64,000 nt of DNA from Bradyrhizobium sp. 149 (GTDB lineage: Bacteria > Pseudomonadota > Alphaproteobacteria > Rhizobiales > Xanthobacteraceae). Each line of letters opens with the position of its first letter. Within the stretch, counting starts at the first letter, position 1. This document shows positions 46,565-55,240 of this stretch, piece by piece. The stretch covers positions 1-64,000 of the forward strand of contig NZ_JADPKK010000012.1 in assembly GCF_023073915.1 (NCBI RefSeq), read 5' to 3'. Position numbers and translations under genes: made by a program. A model generated the notes under the pieces. It did not search any database and was not told the origin of the DNA. It saw only the letters and a program-made list of their open reading frames with translations.

Positions 46565-47680
46565 ATGCGCAAACCGCATCAGGCGCTCGTTTCGATTGCC
46601 ATCATCGCACTCGCCGCTGTCAGTATACCGACCGCGGCCCGCGCCGAGGCCGCACTATCCTACGACGAACTTGCCAAGAGCGAGGCGGCGGCCAACGCCG
46701 ACAACGGCAAGCGGGTCGTCCCCGTCAAGTCGATCGCCAATCCCACCAATGACGTCAGCTCCGACATGCAGGCCATGATCGGCGCGCCCTTTCCGCCGCA
46801 CTTCAATGCGGACCCGAAGACCCCAGCGGAATGGAAAGAACTGATCGATCGCCGCGCAAAACTGTCGATATCAGGCATTCCGGCAATGAAGGAAAAGCTC
46901 GGCGTCAAGGTCGAGGAGACCAAAATCGCCGGTGTGCACTGCTTCATCGTCACGCCGAACAAGATCTCACCCGAGAACCGGCAACGCCTTTTGGTCCACG
47001 TCCATGGCGGCGGCTATGTGTTCGGCCCCGGCGAAGCCGCGCTGCCTGAAGCGATCATGATGGCGGGGTTTGGCGGCTTCAAAGTGATGTCGGCCGACTA
47101 CCGCATGCCGCCCGACTTCCCTTATCCCGCCGCGATGGACGATGCGATGGCGGTCTGGAAGGAGGTCACCAAGACGCACGACGCCCGTCGGATGGCGATC
47201 TTCGGGACGTCGACGGGCGGCGCGATGACGCTGGCGATGGTGCTGCGGGCCAGGGACGAGAAGCTGCCGAAGCCGGCGGCGATCGCACCGGGCACGCCGT
47301 GGTCCGACATCGACAAGGTCGGCGACACCTACGCCAGCAATGAGTGGGTCGACAACGTGCTGGTGACCTGGGACGGTTGGCTCGGCCGCGCCGCAAAGCT
47401 GTACGCCAACGGGACGGACCTGAAAAATCCCTACATCTCGCCGATCTACGGTGACTTCAAAGGCTTCCCGCCGACCATCCTGACGTCGGGCACGCGCGAT
47501 CTGTTCCTCAGCAACACCGTTCGCACGCATCGCAAATTGCGTCGCGCCGGCGTGATTGCCGATCTCAACGTCTACGAGGGGCAATCCCACGCGCAGTACC
47601 AGTTCAACATCAATGCGCCGGAGACCAGGGAAGCCTTCACTGACATCGCGAGATTCTTCGATCGATATCTGAAGGAATGA
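46565..47680 (+). CDS. Secreted alpha/beta hydrolase of the HSL/esterase family
   Basis: A 371-residue exported esterase. The signal peptide ends TAARAEA (about 27). The oxyanion motif is VHVHGGGYVFGPGE and the nucleophile elbow is FGTSTGGAMT, where most relatives have GDSAGG. LTSGTRDLFLSNT has the acidic residue and GQSHAQY the histidine. The substrate is probably a short acyl ester, but unknown. A stem-loop (47693-47729) follows the stop. Confidence 0.85.
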   Translation: MRKPHQALVSIAIIALAAVSIPTAARAEAALSYDELAKSEAAANADNGKRVVPVKSIANPTNDVSSDMQAMIGAPFPPHFNADPKTPAEWKELIDRRAKLSISGIPAMKEKLGVKVEETKIAGVHCFIVTPNKISPENRQRLLVHVHGGGYVFGPGEAALPEAIMMAGFGGFKVMSADYRMPPDFPYPAAMDDAMAVWKEVTKTHDARRMAIFGTSTGGAMTLAMVLRARDEKLPKPAAIAPGTPWSDIDKVGDTYASNEWVDNVLVTWDGWLGRAAKLYANGTDLKNPYISPIYGDFKGFPPTILTSGTRDLFLSNTVRTHRKLRRAGVIADLNVYEGQSHAQYQFNINAPETREAFTDIARFFDRYLKE

Positions 47681-47692
47681 GCGTTGGGTTTG

Positions 47693-47729
47693 GCGTCGGA
47701 TACCCGCGCTTGTCGCAGGCATCCGACGC
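47693..47729 (+). terminator. Possible stem-loop after the esterase gene
   Basis: GCGTCGGA (47693-47700) and TCCGACGC (47722-47729) are exact inverses around a 21-nt loop, 12 bp after the stop. No T-run follows, so it may be a repeat half or stability hairpin instead of a Rho-independent terminator. Confidence 0.35.
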
Positions 47730-47782
47730 GCTATAACATCGCAACACGCGAGATGGCGTATCTGATATTGGGGCAAGTTGCG

Positions 47783-48196
47783 ATGAACTACTGGCTGGTG
47801 AAATCCGAACCGTCGGTGTGGTCCTGGGACCAGCAGGTGGCGAAGGGCGCCAAGGGCGAAGCCTGGACCGGCGTGCGCAATTACACCGCGCGCCAGAGTC
47901 TCGTCGCCATGAAGAAAGGCGACAAGGCGTTCTTCTATCATTCCAACGAAGGCAAGGAGATCGTCGGCATCGCGGAGATCATCAAGGAAGCCTATCCCGA
48001 TCCGACCGACAAGACCGCAAAATTCGTCTGCGTCGACATCAAGGCCGACAAGCCGTTGAAGATGCCGGTGACGATGGCTGCGATCAAAGCCGAGAAGAAG
48101 CTCGCCGATATGGCGCTGGTGAAGTATTCGCGCCTCTCGGTGCAGCCGGTGACGGCCGAGGAATGGAAGCTCGTCTGCAAGATGGGTGGGATGTAG
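47783..48196 (+). CDS. EVE domain-containing protein
   Basis: A 137-residue single-domain protein of the PUA-like EVE family. The family core is seen: MNYWLVKSEPSVWSWDQQ, WTGVRNYTARQSLVAMKKGDKAFFYHSN, GIAEIIKEAYPDPT. EVE domains bind modified bases in nucleic acids and occur both in housekeeping thymocyte-nuclear-protein homologues and in restriction systems; as a stand-alone gene here it is likely the former. ATG 47783 is chosen at the conserved NYWLVKSEP; the preceding in-frame 33 codons lie in non-conserved DNA. Confidence 0.93.
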   Translation: MNYWLVKSEPSVWSWDQQVAKGAKGEAWTGVRNYTARQSLVAMKKGDKAFFYHSNEGKEIVGIAEIIKEAYPDPTDKTAKFVCVDIKADKPLKMPVTMAAIKAEKKLADMALVKYSRLSVQPVTAEEWKLVCKMGGM

Positions 48197-48234
48197 TTGC
48201 TACGTAGCCCGGATTACGCTTCGCTGCATTTGCG

Positions 48235-49329
48235 CTACGATATCCGAGCTTGCGTCTCCGGCAGCGCAAACACCTCGCATGGCGAGGCGATGCCGCGCAG
48301 CGAATGCGATCCAAGCGCGATGAGAGGCATGTCCGTCTCCGCGGCGAGCGCGCCCGACACCAGCACGGTCCTTTGGAGCGGCTTGCACAATCCTTCGAGC
48401 CGGCTGGCGAGATTGACGGCGGGACCGATCGCCGTGAAATCGAGCCGGTTGGCGGCGCCGATATTGCCCCACAGCATCTCACCGAGATGCAGCGCCGTGC
48501 CGAACCCGAGCGGCGGCAGACCTTGAGCACGGCGTTCCGCGTTGAGATACGCCATCCCGGCTTCGGCCGCACCGGCGGCACGCAGAGCCGCATCGCACGC
48601 GTGGCGCGGTGACGCCTCGAGCACCGGAAAAATTGCCAGCACGCCGTCGCCGATGAATTTCAGCACCTCGCCGCCGAAGGCGTGAACCGCGCCGGCAATG
48701 CGATCGAACCAGGCGTCGAGCGCCGCGATGACGTCGGCAGGTGGCGTGGTTTCCGACAGGGACGTGAAATCGCGCAAGTCCGCATAGAGCAGCGCGGCCT
48801 GTATGGTCTCGCCGAGATCGCGGCGCAGGGGTGCCGCCAGGACTCGCTCTGCGCTGCGCTTGCCGAGATAGGCATCCAACGTCGCGCGCAACGTTGCACG
48901 CGCGGCAAGCACCGCAAGGGGGGTCGCGGCAAAGCGCGCGGCTTGGCGCAATTGCTCGATCTCGTCTGCGGTGAAGGGACGCGGCCCGATCCAGCCGAGC
49001 AACGGCCCGTCGGGCCGTCCGACCGCGTCTTCGTGCACCTCACCGTCCGCGACGTCGCGAAGCCAGCGGCGGCCGGCATCGTTCGGCGAATCGGGCGCGA
49101 GGCCGCCAGGTACGAAGCCGAGCGCTTCGATCACCCGACCGTTCCCCGCGCGCCACAACCAGGTCCGCTTCGCGATCAGCGGATGTGGCACCTCCAGCGT
49201 CAGGCTGCCTGCCGCGAGCGGCAGGCCGTCGGCGACCAGATGTGCGCCGAGTTCCGCGAGCAGGCGGTCGGCCCCGGCGCTATCGGCGGCGGCATCGACA
49301 AGCCAGGCGAGCGTCGGCGAGAGCTGCAT
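48235..49329 (-). CDS. Class III adenylate/guanylate cyclase with N-terminal sensory region
   Basis: A 364-residue soluble cyclase. The N-terminal 170 residues resemble a degenerate ligand module (LVADGLPLAAGSLTLEVPHP, RTWLWRAGNGR) seen with this cyclase class. The catalytic domain has LLYADLRDFTSLSE (first metal Asp), FIGDGVLAIFP (second), GTALHLGEMLWGNIGAANRLDFTAIGPAVNLASRLE. The tail ends ALPETQARIS. ATG 49329 is preferred because upstream residues are unlike the family; it sits at a plain start. cAMP is the likely product. Confidence 0.88.
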   Translation of the reverse strand: MQLSPTLAWLVDAAADSAGADRLLAELGAHLVADGLPLAAGSLTLEVPHPLIAKRTWLWRAGNGRVIEALGFVPGGLAPDSPNDAGRRWLRDVADGEVHEDAVGRPDGPLLGWIGPRPFTADEIEQLRQAARFAATPLAVLAARATLRATLDAYLGKRSAERVLAAPLRRDLGETIQAALLYADLRDFTSLSETTPPADVIAALDAWFDRIAGAVHAFGGEVLKFIGDGVLAIFPVLEASPRHACDAALRAAGAAEAGMAYLNAERRAQGLPPLGFGTALHLGEMLWGNIGAANRLDFTAIGPAVNLASRLEGLCKPLQRTVLVSGALAAETDMPLIALGSHSLRGIASPCEVFALPETQARIS

Positions 49330-49430
49330 GGCCCGATCATGACGAAGGCAGACCGTCTTTGTCACGGCCAATCCTTGACGGGCCGCTCGCGCGCCGCCAT
49401 GTCCCAGTGTCAGCCCAGGGATGATCGCCG

Positions 49431-49886
49431 ATGACCGAACCGTTCATAGTGCGACGCGAGACCCAGATCGCGGCCCCACGCGCCACCGTTTTCGCTTACC
49501 TGACCGACCCCGAGAAGATTTTGAGCTGGATGGGTTCCGACGCGACCACGGAGCCGCATCCCGGCGGGCTGTATCTGCTCAAAGGCATCGGCCCCCGCGG
49601 CGGCGTCGCCCGCGGCGCGTTTCGCGAAGTCGTGCCGGTGCATCGCCTCGCCTACACATTCGGATGGGACGGCGGCCAGGAAGTGCCGCCCGGCTCGAGC
49701 CTGATCGAGATCGACCTGATCGAACGCGACGGCGGCACGTTGCTGCGCATGACCCATAGCGGGCTGCCAACCGAGGAACAGGCTGCCGCACACGCGACGG
49801 GATGGGCGCATTATCTGGGGCGGCTCACGACCGCAGCCGCGGGCGGCGATCCCGGTCCCGACCGGGGCGTTTCCAACAAGGCGTAG
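49431..49886 (+). CDS. SRPBCC (AHSA1-like) domain protein
   Basis: A 151-residue START-like beta-barrel protein. Typical elements are VRRETQIAAPRATVFAYLTDPEKILSWMGSDATTEPHPGG, FREVVPVHRLAYTFGWDGG and LRMTHSGLPTEEQAAAHATGWAHYLGRL. Members bind hydrophobic ligands or act as co-chaperone-like ATPase activators. It is convergent with topoisomerase IB and divergent from the cyclase at 101 bp. Confidence 0.88.
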   Translation: MTEPFIVRRETQIAAPRATVFAYLTDPEKILSWMGSDATTEPHPGGLYLLKGIGPRGGVARGAFREVVPVHRLAYTFGWDGGQEVPPGSSLIEIDLIERDGGTLLRMTHSGLPTEEQAAAHATGWAHYLGRLTTAAAGGDPGPDRGVSNKA

Positions 49887-49899
49887 CGACGGGAGAAAG

Positions 49900-51069
49900 T
49901 CAGACAGCCGCGGTCGCCACCACCTGCTGCAGAAGTTGCTCGCGCCTGGCCTGCGAACGCTGGCCCTTCATGGTCGCGGCGAAGCGTTCGAGGATGCCGT
50001 CCTCGAACGCGGTGACGATGGTGTCGTGGACATAGCTCTTGCGGCAGATCGCCGGCGTGTTGGAGAGCTGATCGGCGGCGCCGCGAATCGCCTCCAGCAC
50101 CTGCTTCTTGCGCCCGCGCTGGCTCGTCGCTGGCGTGATCCGCGACAGCGATTCCACGACGACGGCCGAGGCCATCAGCGTGCGGAAATCCTTCAGCGAG
50201 ATCTTGATGCCGGCGATCTCGCGCAGAAACGCGTTCACCTGCGTGGTGCTAACCGCGCGCACGACGCCGTAGGCATCGCGATACTGGAACATGCGCTTGC
50301 CGGGAACGCCTTGCAGAATGCCGATGGCACGCACGAGCTTGGCCGCGTCGCACTCCTTGCGCACCGCCTTGCCGCCCTTCGCCTTGAAGGTCAGCACCAA
50401 GCTGTCGTCTTCCAGCGAGACATTGGACTTCAGCAGCGTGGTGGCCCCGCGGGTGCCGTTGAGACGGGCGTAGGATTCATTGCCGGGGCGGATCGCGGTG
50501 CGCGCAATCAATTCGATCACCGCCGAGAGCGCGAACTCGCGGGTCGGCTCGTCCCCCGACAGGAACGCCGAGACCTTGCGGCGGATCTTTGGCAGCGCGC
50601 CGACGAGCTTCTCCAGCCGATGCGCCTTGCGCTGCTCGCGGACCTTCTCCCAGTCGGCGTGATAGCGATATTGCAGCCGGCCCGCGGCATCGCGTCCCAC
50701 CGCCTGGAGATGCGTGCTCGGATCGGCCGAGTAGCGCACTTCGCGATAGGCCGGCGGCACCGCCATCGAATGCAGCCGCCGGATGGTGCGGGCGTCACGG
50801 ATATGCGCGCCGTTGGGACGGACGAAGGAATAGCCCTTTCCGCGCCGGATGCGGCGGATAGTCAGCTCGTTCTGGTCGCCGAGCCGTAGGCCCAGTTCCT
50901 TGGCGAGGGCCTCGACGGTTGCCGCAGGCGACGTGTCGAACGCTTTTTTCGGGCTGAGACGGCTGGAACCCGCCGGTTTCGGCCATTGTCCCAGGGCTTT
51001 GGCCAACGCAATGGCTGCAGGATCGGCTGAAGCGGGCCGCATCGTCCCGAGATTCTGCTGATCCATCAT
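49900..51069 (-). CDS. DNA topoisomerase IB
   Basis: A 389-residue eukaryote/poxvirus-type topoisomerase IB that relaxes supercoils via a 3'-phosphotyrosyl bond. The catalytic Tyr is Y346 in CRKSYVHDTIV. Catalytic Arg and Lys positions are in IRPGNESYARLNGTRGATTLL and the KAKGGKAVRKE loop, and FRTLMASAV gives the later conserved Arg. The N-terminal IRRIRRGKGYSFVRPNGAHI is the cap domain. Bacterial members are frequent in Bradyrhizobium and its relatives. Confidence 0.95.
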   Translation of the reverse strand: MMDQQNLGTMRPASADPAAIALAKALGQWPKPAGSSRLSPKKAFDTSPAATVEALAKELGLRLGDQNELTIRRIRRGKGYSFVRPNGAHIRDARTIRRLHSMAVPPAYREVRYSADPSTHLQAVGRDAAGRLQYRYHADWEKVREQRKAHRLEKLVGALPKIRRKVSAFLSGDEPTREFALSAVIELIARTAIRPGNESYARLNGTRGATTLLKSNVSLEDDSLVLTFKAKGGKAVRKECDAAKLVRAIGILQGVPGKRMFQYRDAYGVVRAVSTTQVNAFLREIAGIKISLKDFRTLMASAVVVESLSRITPATSQRGRKKQVLEAIRGAADQLSNTPAICRKSYVHDTIVTAFEDGILERFAATMKGQRSQARREQLLQQVVATAAV

Positions 51070-51468
51070 AGTCTTAAGCCTTAGCCCTGTTTGTTATCGT
51101 CAATGCCGCTGTTCTGATTTTTGTTCCAAGGGGTCTCGTTGGACCCGGGTTGGCCATTTAGGGTGTTCCGAACCGTATTGCGAGTCCCGAATCAGTGAGA
51201 GACGGTTGCTAAATACCTCTTCCGGGCGCATGGGGCTCTGCGCGGGGCCTGTTCTGAGGATCGGGGTAAAGACCCCAAAGCCGCCCGTCGCCCCTTTCAG
51301 AACTGCGACAGTCGGACGGAGCGGCTTGATCCTCCGCATGGCCGGCTGCTCGCCGAAGGTCCAGCTTGTGCACCTTGTCGGGTCCGGTTAGCCCGACGCA
51401 TAATCGGTTCAACGATCAAGTCGGCTCGCCAGTGACCTGTGCTTGGCTTGCCGCATGTGGAGGGAAAC
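51070..51468. other. Intergenic region of 399 bp upstream of acs
   Basis: No coding sequence is convincing here. The right half carries inverted repeats that could form an RNA leader for acs (see 51251-51397). The left half, upstream of topoisomerase IB, is ordinary and presumably holds divergent promoters. Confidence 0.6.
51251..51397 (+). promoter_or_regulatory. Possible structured leader RNA upstream of acs with two competing pairings
   Basis: GTTCTGA (51251-51257) is an exact inverse of TCAGAAC (51297-51303), enclosing the hairpin GGGG-TAAAGA-CCCC (51263-51276). GAGGATC (51256-51262) is also an exact inverse of GATCCTC (51328-51334), so the two foldings compete at two bases. A further hairpin GTCGGG/CCCGAC spans 51377-51397, 71 bp before the acs start. 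It is read on the plus strand; regulation is inferred only. Confidence 0.35.
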
Positions 51469-53415
51469 ATGTCCGAGAAGATCTATGACATCCCGGCGGA
51501 GTGGGCGAAGCGCGCCTGGGTCGACCAGGCCAAGTACAAGGACATGTACGCCCGCTCGATCTCGGACCCGAACGGTTTCTGGGCGGAACAGGCCAAGCGC
51601 CTCGACTGGATGAAGGCGCCGACGAAGATCGAGAACGTCTCCTTCGCGCCCGGCAACATCTCCATCAAATGGTTCGAGGACGGAGTCCTCAACGTCGCCC
51701 ATAACTGCATCGACCGGCATCTCCACAACCGCGCCAACCAGACCGCGATCATCTGGGAAGGTGACGATCCCTCACAATCGCGGCACATCACCTATAAGGA
51801 GCTGCACGACGAGGTCTGCCGGATGGCCAACATCCTGCGCACCCGGAACGTCAAGAAGGGCGACCGCGTCACCATCTATCTGCCGATGATTCCGGAAGCG
51901 GCTTACGCGATGCTTGCCTGCGCGCGGATCGGCGCCGTTCACTCCGTAGTGTTCGCCGGCTTTTCGCCCGACAGCCTCGCCCAGCGCATCAACGACTGCC
52001 AGTCCAAGGTGATCATCACCGCGGACGAGGGCCTGCGCGGCGGCAAGAAGGTGCCGCTGAAGGCCAATGTCGACGCGGCGCTCGCCAAGGCAGACGGCAT
52101 CGACTGGGTCGTCGTGGTCAAGCGCACCGGCGGCAAGATCGACATGAACCCGACGCGCGACCTCTGGTATCACGAGGCGGCTTCGATGGTGACGACGGAA
52201 TGCCCGGTCGAGCACATGCACGCCGAGGATCCGCTGTTCATCCTCTACACCTCAGGCTCGACCGGCCAACCCAAGGGCGTGCTGCACACCTCCGCCGGCT
52301 ATCTGGTGTTCGCCGCGATGACGCATCAATACGTCTTCGACTATCACGACGGCGACATCTACTGGTGCACCGCCGACGTCGGCTGGGTCACCGGCCACAG
52401 CTACATTCTCTACGGACCGCTCGCCAATGGCGCGACCACGCTGATGTTCGAAGGCGTGCCGAACTACCCGGATAATTCGCGATTCTGGAACGTCATCGAC
52501 AAGCACAAGGTCAACATCTTCTACACCGCTCCGACCGCGATCCGCGCGCTGATGCAGTCCGGCGACGATCCCGTGAAGAAGACCTCGCGCGCCAGCCTGC
52601 GCCTGCTCGGCTCGGTCGGCGAGCCGATCAATCCGGAAGCCTGGGAGTGGTATCACCGCGTCGTTGGTGACGACCGCTGCCCGATCGTCGACACATGGTG
52701 GCAGACCGAGACCGGCGGCATCCTGATCACGCCGCTGCCGGGCGCCACGAAGCTCAAGCCGGGCTCGGCGACACAGCCGTTCTTCGGCGTGGTGCCCGAG
52801 ATCGTCGACGCCGACGGCAAGGTGCTGGACGGCGAGACGTCAGGCAATCTGTGCCTGACGCGATCATGGCCGGGCCAGATGCGCACGGTCTATGGCGACC
52901 ATGCCCGTTTCGAGCAGACCTATTTCTCGACCTACAAGGGCAAGTACTTCACGGGCGACGGCTGCCGACGCGATGCCGACGGTTATTACTGGATTACCGG
53001 CCGCGTCGACGACGTCATCAACGTCTCCGGCCACCGCATGGGTACCGCCGAAGTCGAGAGCGCGCTGGTGGCGCATGAGAAGGTGTCGGAGGCCGCCGTG
53101 GTCGGCTTCCCGCACGACATCAAGGGCCAGGGCATCTACGCCTACGTGACGCTGATGGCCGGCGTCGAGCCAACCGACGATCTGCGCAAGGAGCTCGTCA
53201 CCTGGGTGCGCAAGGAGATCGGCCCGATCGCTTCGCCCGACCAGATCCAGTTCGCCCCCGGCCTGCCCAAGACCCGCTCCGGCAAGATCATGCGCCGCAT
53301 CCTGCGCAAGATCGCCGAGGACGAGCCGGGCAGCCTCGGCGACACCTCGACCCTGGCCGATCCCGGCGTGGTCGACGACCTCGTCAAGAACCGGCAGAAC
53401 AAGAAGGGAGCGTAA
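51469..53415 (+). CDS. acs: Acetyl-CoA synthetase
   Basis: A 648-residue AMP-forming ligase that activates acetate with ATP and Co[17 protein letters not shown] is the AMP-binding P-loop, [17 protein letters not shown] is the acetate/CoA channel motif, WWQTETGG is the adenylate motif, and the acetylatable lysine is K606 in [15 protein letters not shown]. The full-length size fits Acs. The ATG at 51469 follows GGAGGG. The long leader region ahead of it may be regulated. Acs in this group is normally controlled by Lys acetylation; a Pat-type gene is not in view. Confidence 0.97.
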   Translation: MSEKIYDIPAEWAKRAWVDQAKYKDMYARSISDPNGFWAEQAKRLDWMKAPTKIENVSFAPGNISIKWFEDGVLNVAHNCIDRHLHNRANQTAIIWEGDDPSQSRHITYKELHDEVCRMANILRTRNVKKGDRVTIYLPMIPEAAYAMLACARIGAVHSVVFAGFSPDSLAQRINDCQSKVIITADEGLRGGKKVPLKANVDAALAKADGIDWVVVVKRTGGKIDMNPTRDLWYHEAASMVTTECPVEHMHAEDPLFILYTSGSTGQPKGVLHTSAGYLVFAAMTHQYVFDYHDGDIYWCTADVGWVTGHSYILYGPLANGATTLMFEGVPNYPDNSRFWNVIDKHKVNIFYTAPTAIRALMQSGDDPVKKTSRASLRLLGSVGEPINPEAWEWYHRVVGDDRCPIVDTWWQTETGGILITPLPGATKLKPGSATQPFFGVVPEIVDADGKVLDGETSGNLCLTRSWPGQMRTVYGDHARFEQTYFSTYKGKYFTGDGCRRDADGYYWITGRVDDVINVSGHRMGTAEVESALVAHEKVSEAAVVGFPHDIKGQGIYAYVTLMAGVEPTDDLRKELVTWVRKEIGPIASPDQIQFAPGLPKTRSGKIMRRILRKIAEDEPGSLGDTSTLADPGVVDDLVKNRQNKKGA

Positions 53416-53846
53416 GCTCCGACTCGTGCCCGGACGCAGCGCAGCGCTCTTCAGCGGTGCGCTGCAGAGCCGGGCCCATCCATTCGCGCGCGAAGGAGAC
53501 CTGGGTCCCGGCTCAGCGTCGCAGCGCTCTGCGCCCCGTTCGGGACACGAGACCAGCTGCGATCCGATCGTACGCCCAAAATAACGGCCGTTCACATCCT
53601 CACGCACTCGTCAGGCCGCGCCCCCGGGGCCTGCGCATCTTTCCCGCTGAGTGTTGTTTTCAGGTCATTTACTTTGTTTCGAACATTTTCTTTGTTCCCC
53701 CTGCTGGCTGGCCCTTGGCGGCCGTGCGTGGAAACCATCCGGTTAACAGGCGCGGTTAAGAATGTGCCCTAACGAGGACTTGGCCGGCCGGCGATTGCCG
53801 GTTTTGCGTCAATTGGGACGATTGGTTCGGGGCAAGGGGAAAATCG
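53416..53846. other. Intergenic region of 431 bp between acs and the L,D-transpeptidase gene
   Basis: The first third is a palindromic repeat (53423-53551). The remaining 295 bp contain AT-richer DNA from about 53640 to 53700 that may hold the promoter of the next gene. I see no tRNA or ORF of note. Confidence 0.6.
53423..53551. repeat. Palindromic repeat, cgtgcccggacgc family
   Basis: The left arm ctcgtgcccggacgcagcgc and the right arm (gcgccccgttcgggacacgag read inverted) match; the inner arms gctgcagagccgggcccat and ctgggtcccggctcagc also pair. It may act as a transcript-end hairpin for acs. It is a fifth repeat family distinct from the others in the window. Confidence 0.75.
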
Positions 53847-54362
53847 ATGTCGACGAGGATTGCAGTGGCGCTGGCCGCCACCATCGGGGCAGGGGTGATG
53901 ATGTCGACGGCGGCGCAGGCGCGGCCGGAAATGGTGGGGACGCACCTGGCCGACTATTCGCCGGGCACCATCGTGGTCAAAACCAACGAGCGTCGGCTCT
54001 ATCTCGTCCTCGATAACGGCCACGCCGTGCGCTATCCGGTCGGCGTCGGCAAGTCCGGCAAGCAGTGGGCCGGCACCACCCGCATCGACGGCAAGTACCG
54101 CAATCCGGCCTGGTCGCCGCCTGCCGAGGTGAAGCGGGACAAGCCGAGCATCCCGGACGTCATTCCGGGCGGATCGCCACGCAATCCGATGGGCGTCGCG
54201 GCGATGACGCTGTCCGGTGGTGAATATGCCATCCACGGCACCAACGTGCCGGGCTCGATCGGCGGCTTCGTCTCCTATGGTTGCATCCGCATGCTCAACG
54301 ACGACATCACAGATCTCTACAGCCGCGTCTCGGTCGGCACGACGGTAGTCGTGACGCGCTGA
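53847..54362 (+). CDS. L,D-transpeptidase (YkuD family)
   Basis: A 171-residue exported enzyme. The signal peptide ends AAQARPE (about 25). The YkuD catalytic block is HGTNVPGSIGGFVSYGCIRM, with C146 the nucleophile and His upstream. IVVKTNERRLYLVLDNGHAVRYPVGVGK is the typical opening strand. It should form 3-3 peptidoglycan cross-links or attach proteins to peptidoglycan. A strong terminator follows. Confidence 0.95.
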   Translation: MSTRIAVALAATIGAGVMMSTAAQARPEMVGTHLADYSPGTIVVKTNERRLYLVLDNGHAVRYPVGVGKSGKQWAGTTRIDGKYRNPAWSPPAEVKRDKPSIPDVIPGGSPRNPMGVAAMTLSGGEYAIHGTNVPGSIGGFVSYGCIRMLNDDITDLYSRVSVGTTVVVTR

Positions 54363-54386
54363 TCGCCGGCTTCAAGGCGAGACAGC

Positions 54387-54416
54387 AAAAGCCGCGTCTT
54401 TCGACGCGGCTTTTTT
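54387..54416 (+). terminator. Rho-independent terminator after the L,D-transpeptidase gene
   Basis: GCCGCGTC (54391-54398) and GACGCGGC (54403-54410) form an 8-bp stem with a TTTC loop, flanked by AAAA before and TTTTTT (54411-54416) after. It works in either direction, serving the convergent thermonuclease gene too. Confidence 0.9.
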
Positions 54417-54417
54417 G

Positions 54418-55008
54418 TTACCACAAGCGCCAGCCGCGCGCGCACCAGCCATCGCGATGGCCACCATTGTAGCTCCGAGCGTAACCGCCGGCGAGCAACG
54501 CCGCCGAAACGTTGCCGGTTAATCTGGTCGCGACGTCGGCGAGAACGCGACCATATTTGTCGGGGCCAAGATTGGTGATCGTCACGCTGCCCTGGCCGAG
54601 CAGATCGCGCAATGCGCGGGCCGCGGCTTCGGCCTTGTCCAGCTCCTGCTGGCAGGATGCTTTCATCTCAGGTGCGTCGATGCCGCGCAGGCGAACGCGC
54701 ACGACCAGATCGCGGCCGTCGCGCTGACGAACGCGGGCGAGAAAAGTGTCGCCGTCAATGGTGCGAACGACGTCGACCGGCTCGCGACGATCCGGATGAC
54801 CGCTTTGCTGGAGCACGATCTCGGCGTCCCGCGTGCCGCCGCCATCCGCGTGGGGAACCGTCCAGTTCATGCCGTGCCGGAAGATGAGCACGGCCGCCAG
54901 CGCGACGCCGACCACGAACATCCACGGCAACAGTCCGGAGAAGCGACGGCCAAAGGGCGAGCCGCCGAACTGCGGACGATAGACATTGGGGCGATCCCGA
55001 AAACGCAT
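54418..55008 (-). CDS. Membrane-anchored thermonuclease-family protein
   Basis: A 196-residue protein with an N-terminal helix (LLPWMFVVGVALAAVLIF, about 26-43) and a C-terminal staphylococcal-nuclease domain (about 75-196). Catalytic features are VVRTIDGDTFLARV, VRVRLRGIDAPEMKASCQQELDKAEAAARAL and KYGRVLADV, carrying the conserved Asp, Arg and Glu-type positions. The end WCARGW is conserved in this subgroup. It probably cleaves nucleic acid in the periplasm. It converges on the transpeptidase gene. Confidence 0.88.
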   Translation of the reverse strand: MRFRDRPNVYRPQFGGSPFGRRFSGLLPWMFVVGVALAAVLIFRHGMNWTVPHADGGGTRDAEIVLQQSGHPDRREPVDVVRTIDGDTFLARVRQRDGRDLVVRVRLRGIDAPEMKASCQQELDKAEAAARALRDLLGQGSVTITNLGPDKYGRVLADVATRLTGNVSAALLAGGYARSYNGGHRDGWCARGWRLW

Positions 55009-55240
55009 CGACTGACGCTAGGACTGAGTCGGGGAAACCGGCAAGGCACGATCGGGCGCCCGGACCGAGGGTCATGCCGCGGCGGCGCTCGGATCGCCGG
55101 CCCGAAATTGTACCTATGCGCGGCACGCTGTTCCAAACGATCTCCACCCGATACGTCCTGTAGTTGTACGGAGTTTAATGTTCACGCGTTGTTTAGTAAT
55201 AGGGCGGAGTACTCGGTTTGCGTGTGGGGGAGCGGTAAGC

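Noticed and set aside
47783..48196. EVE protein as part of a modification-dependent restriction system
   Set aside because: No nuclease, methyltransferase or McrBC-type gene lies beside it; stand-alone EVE proteins are common.
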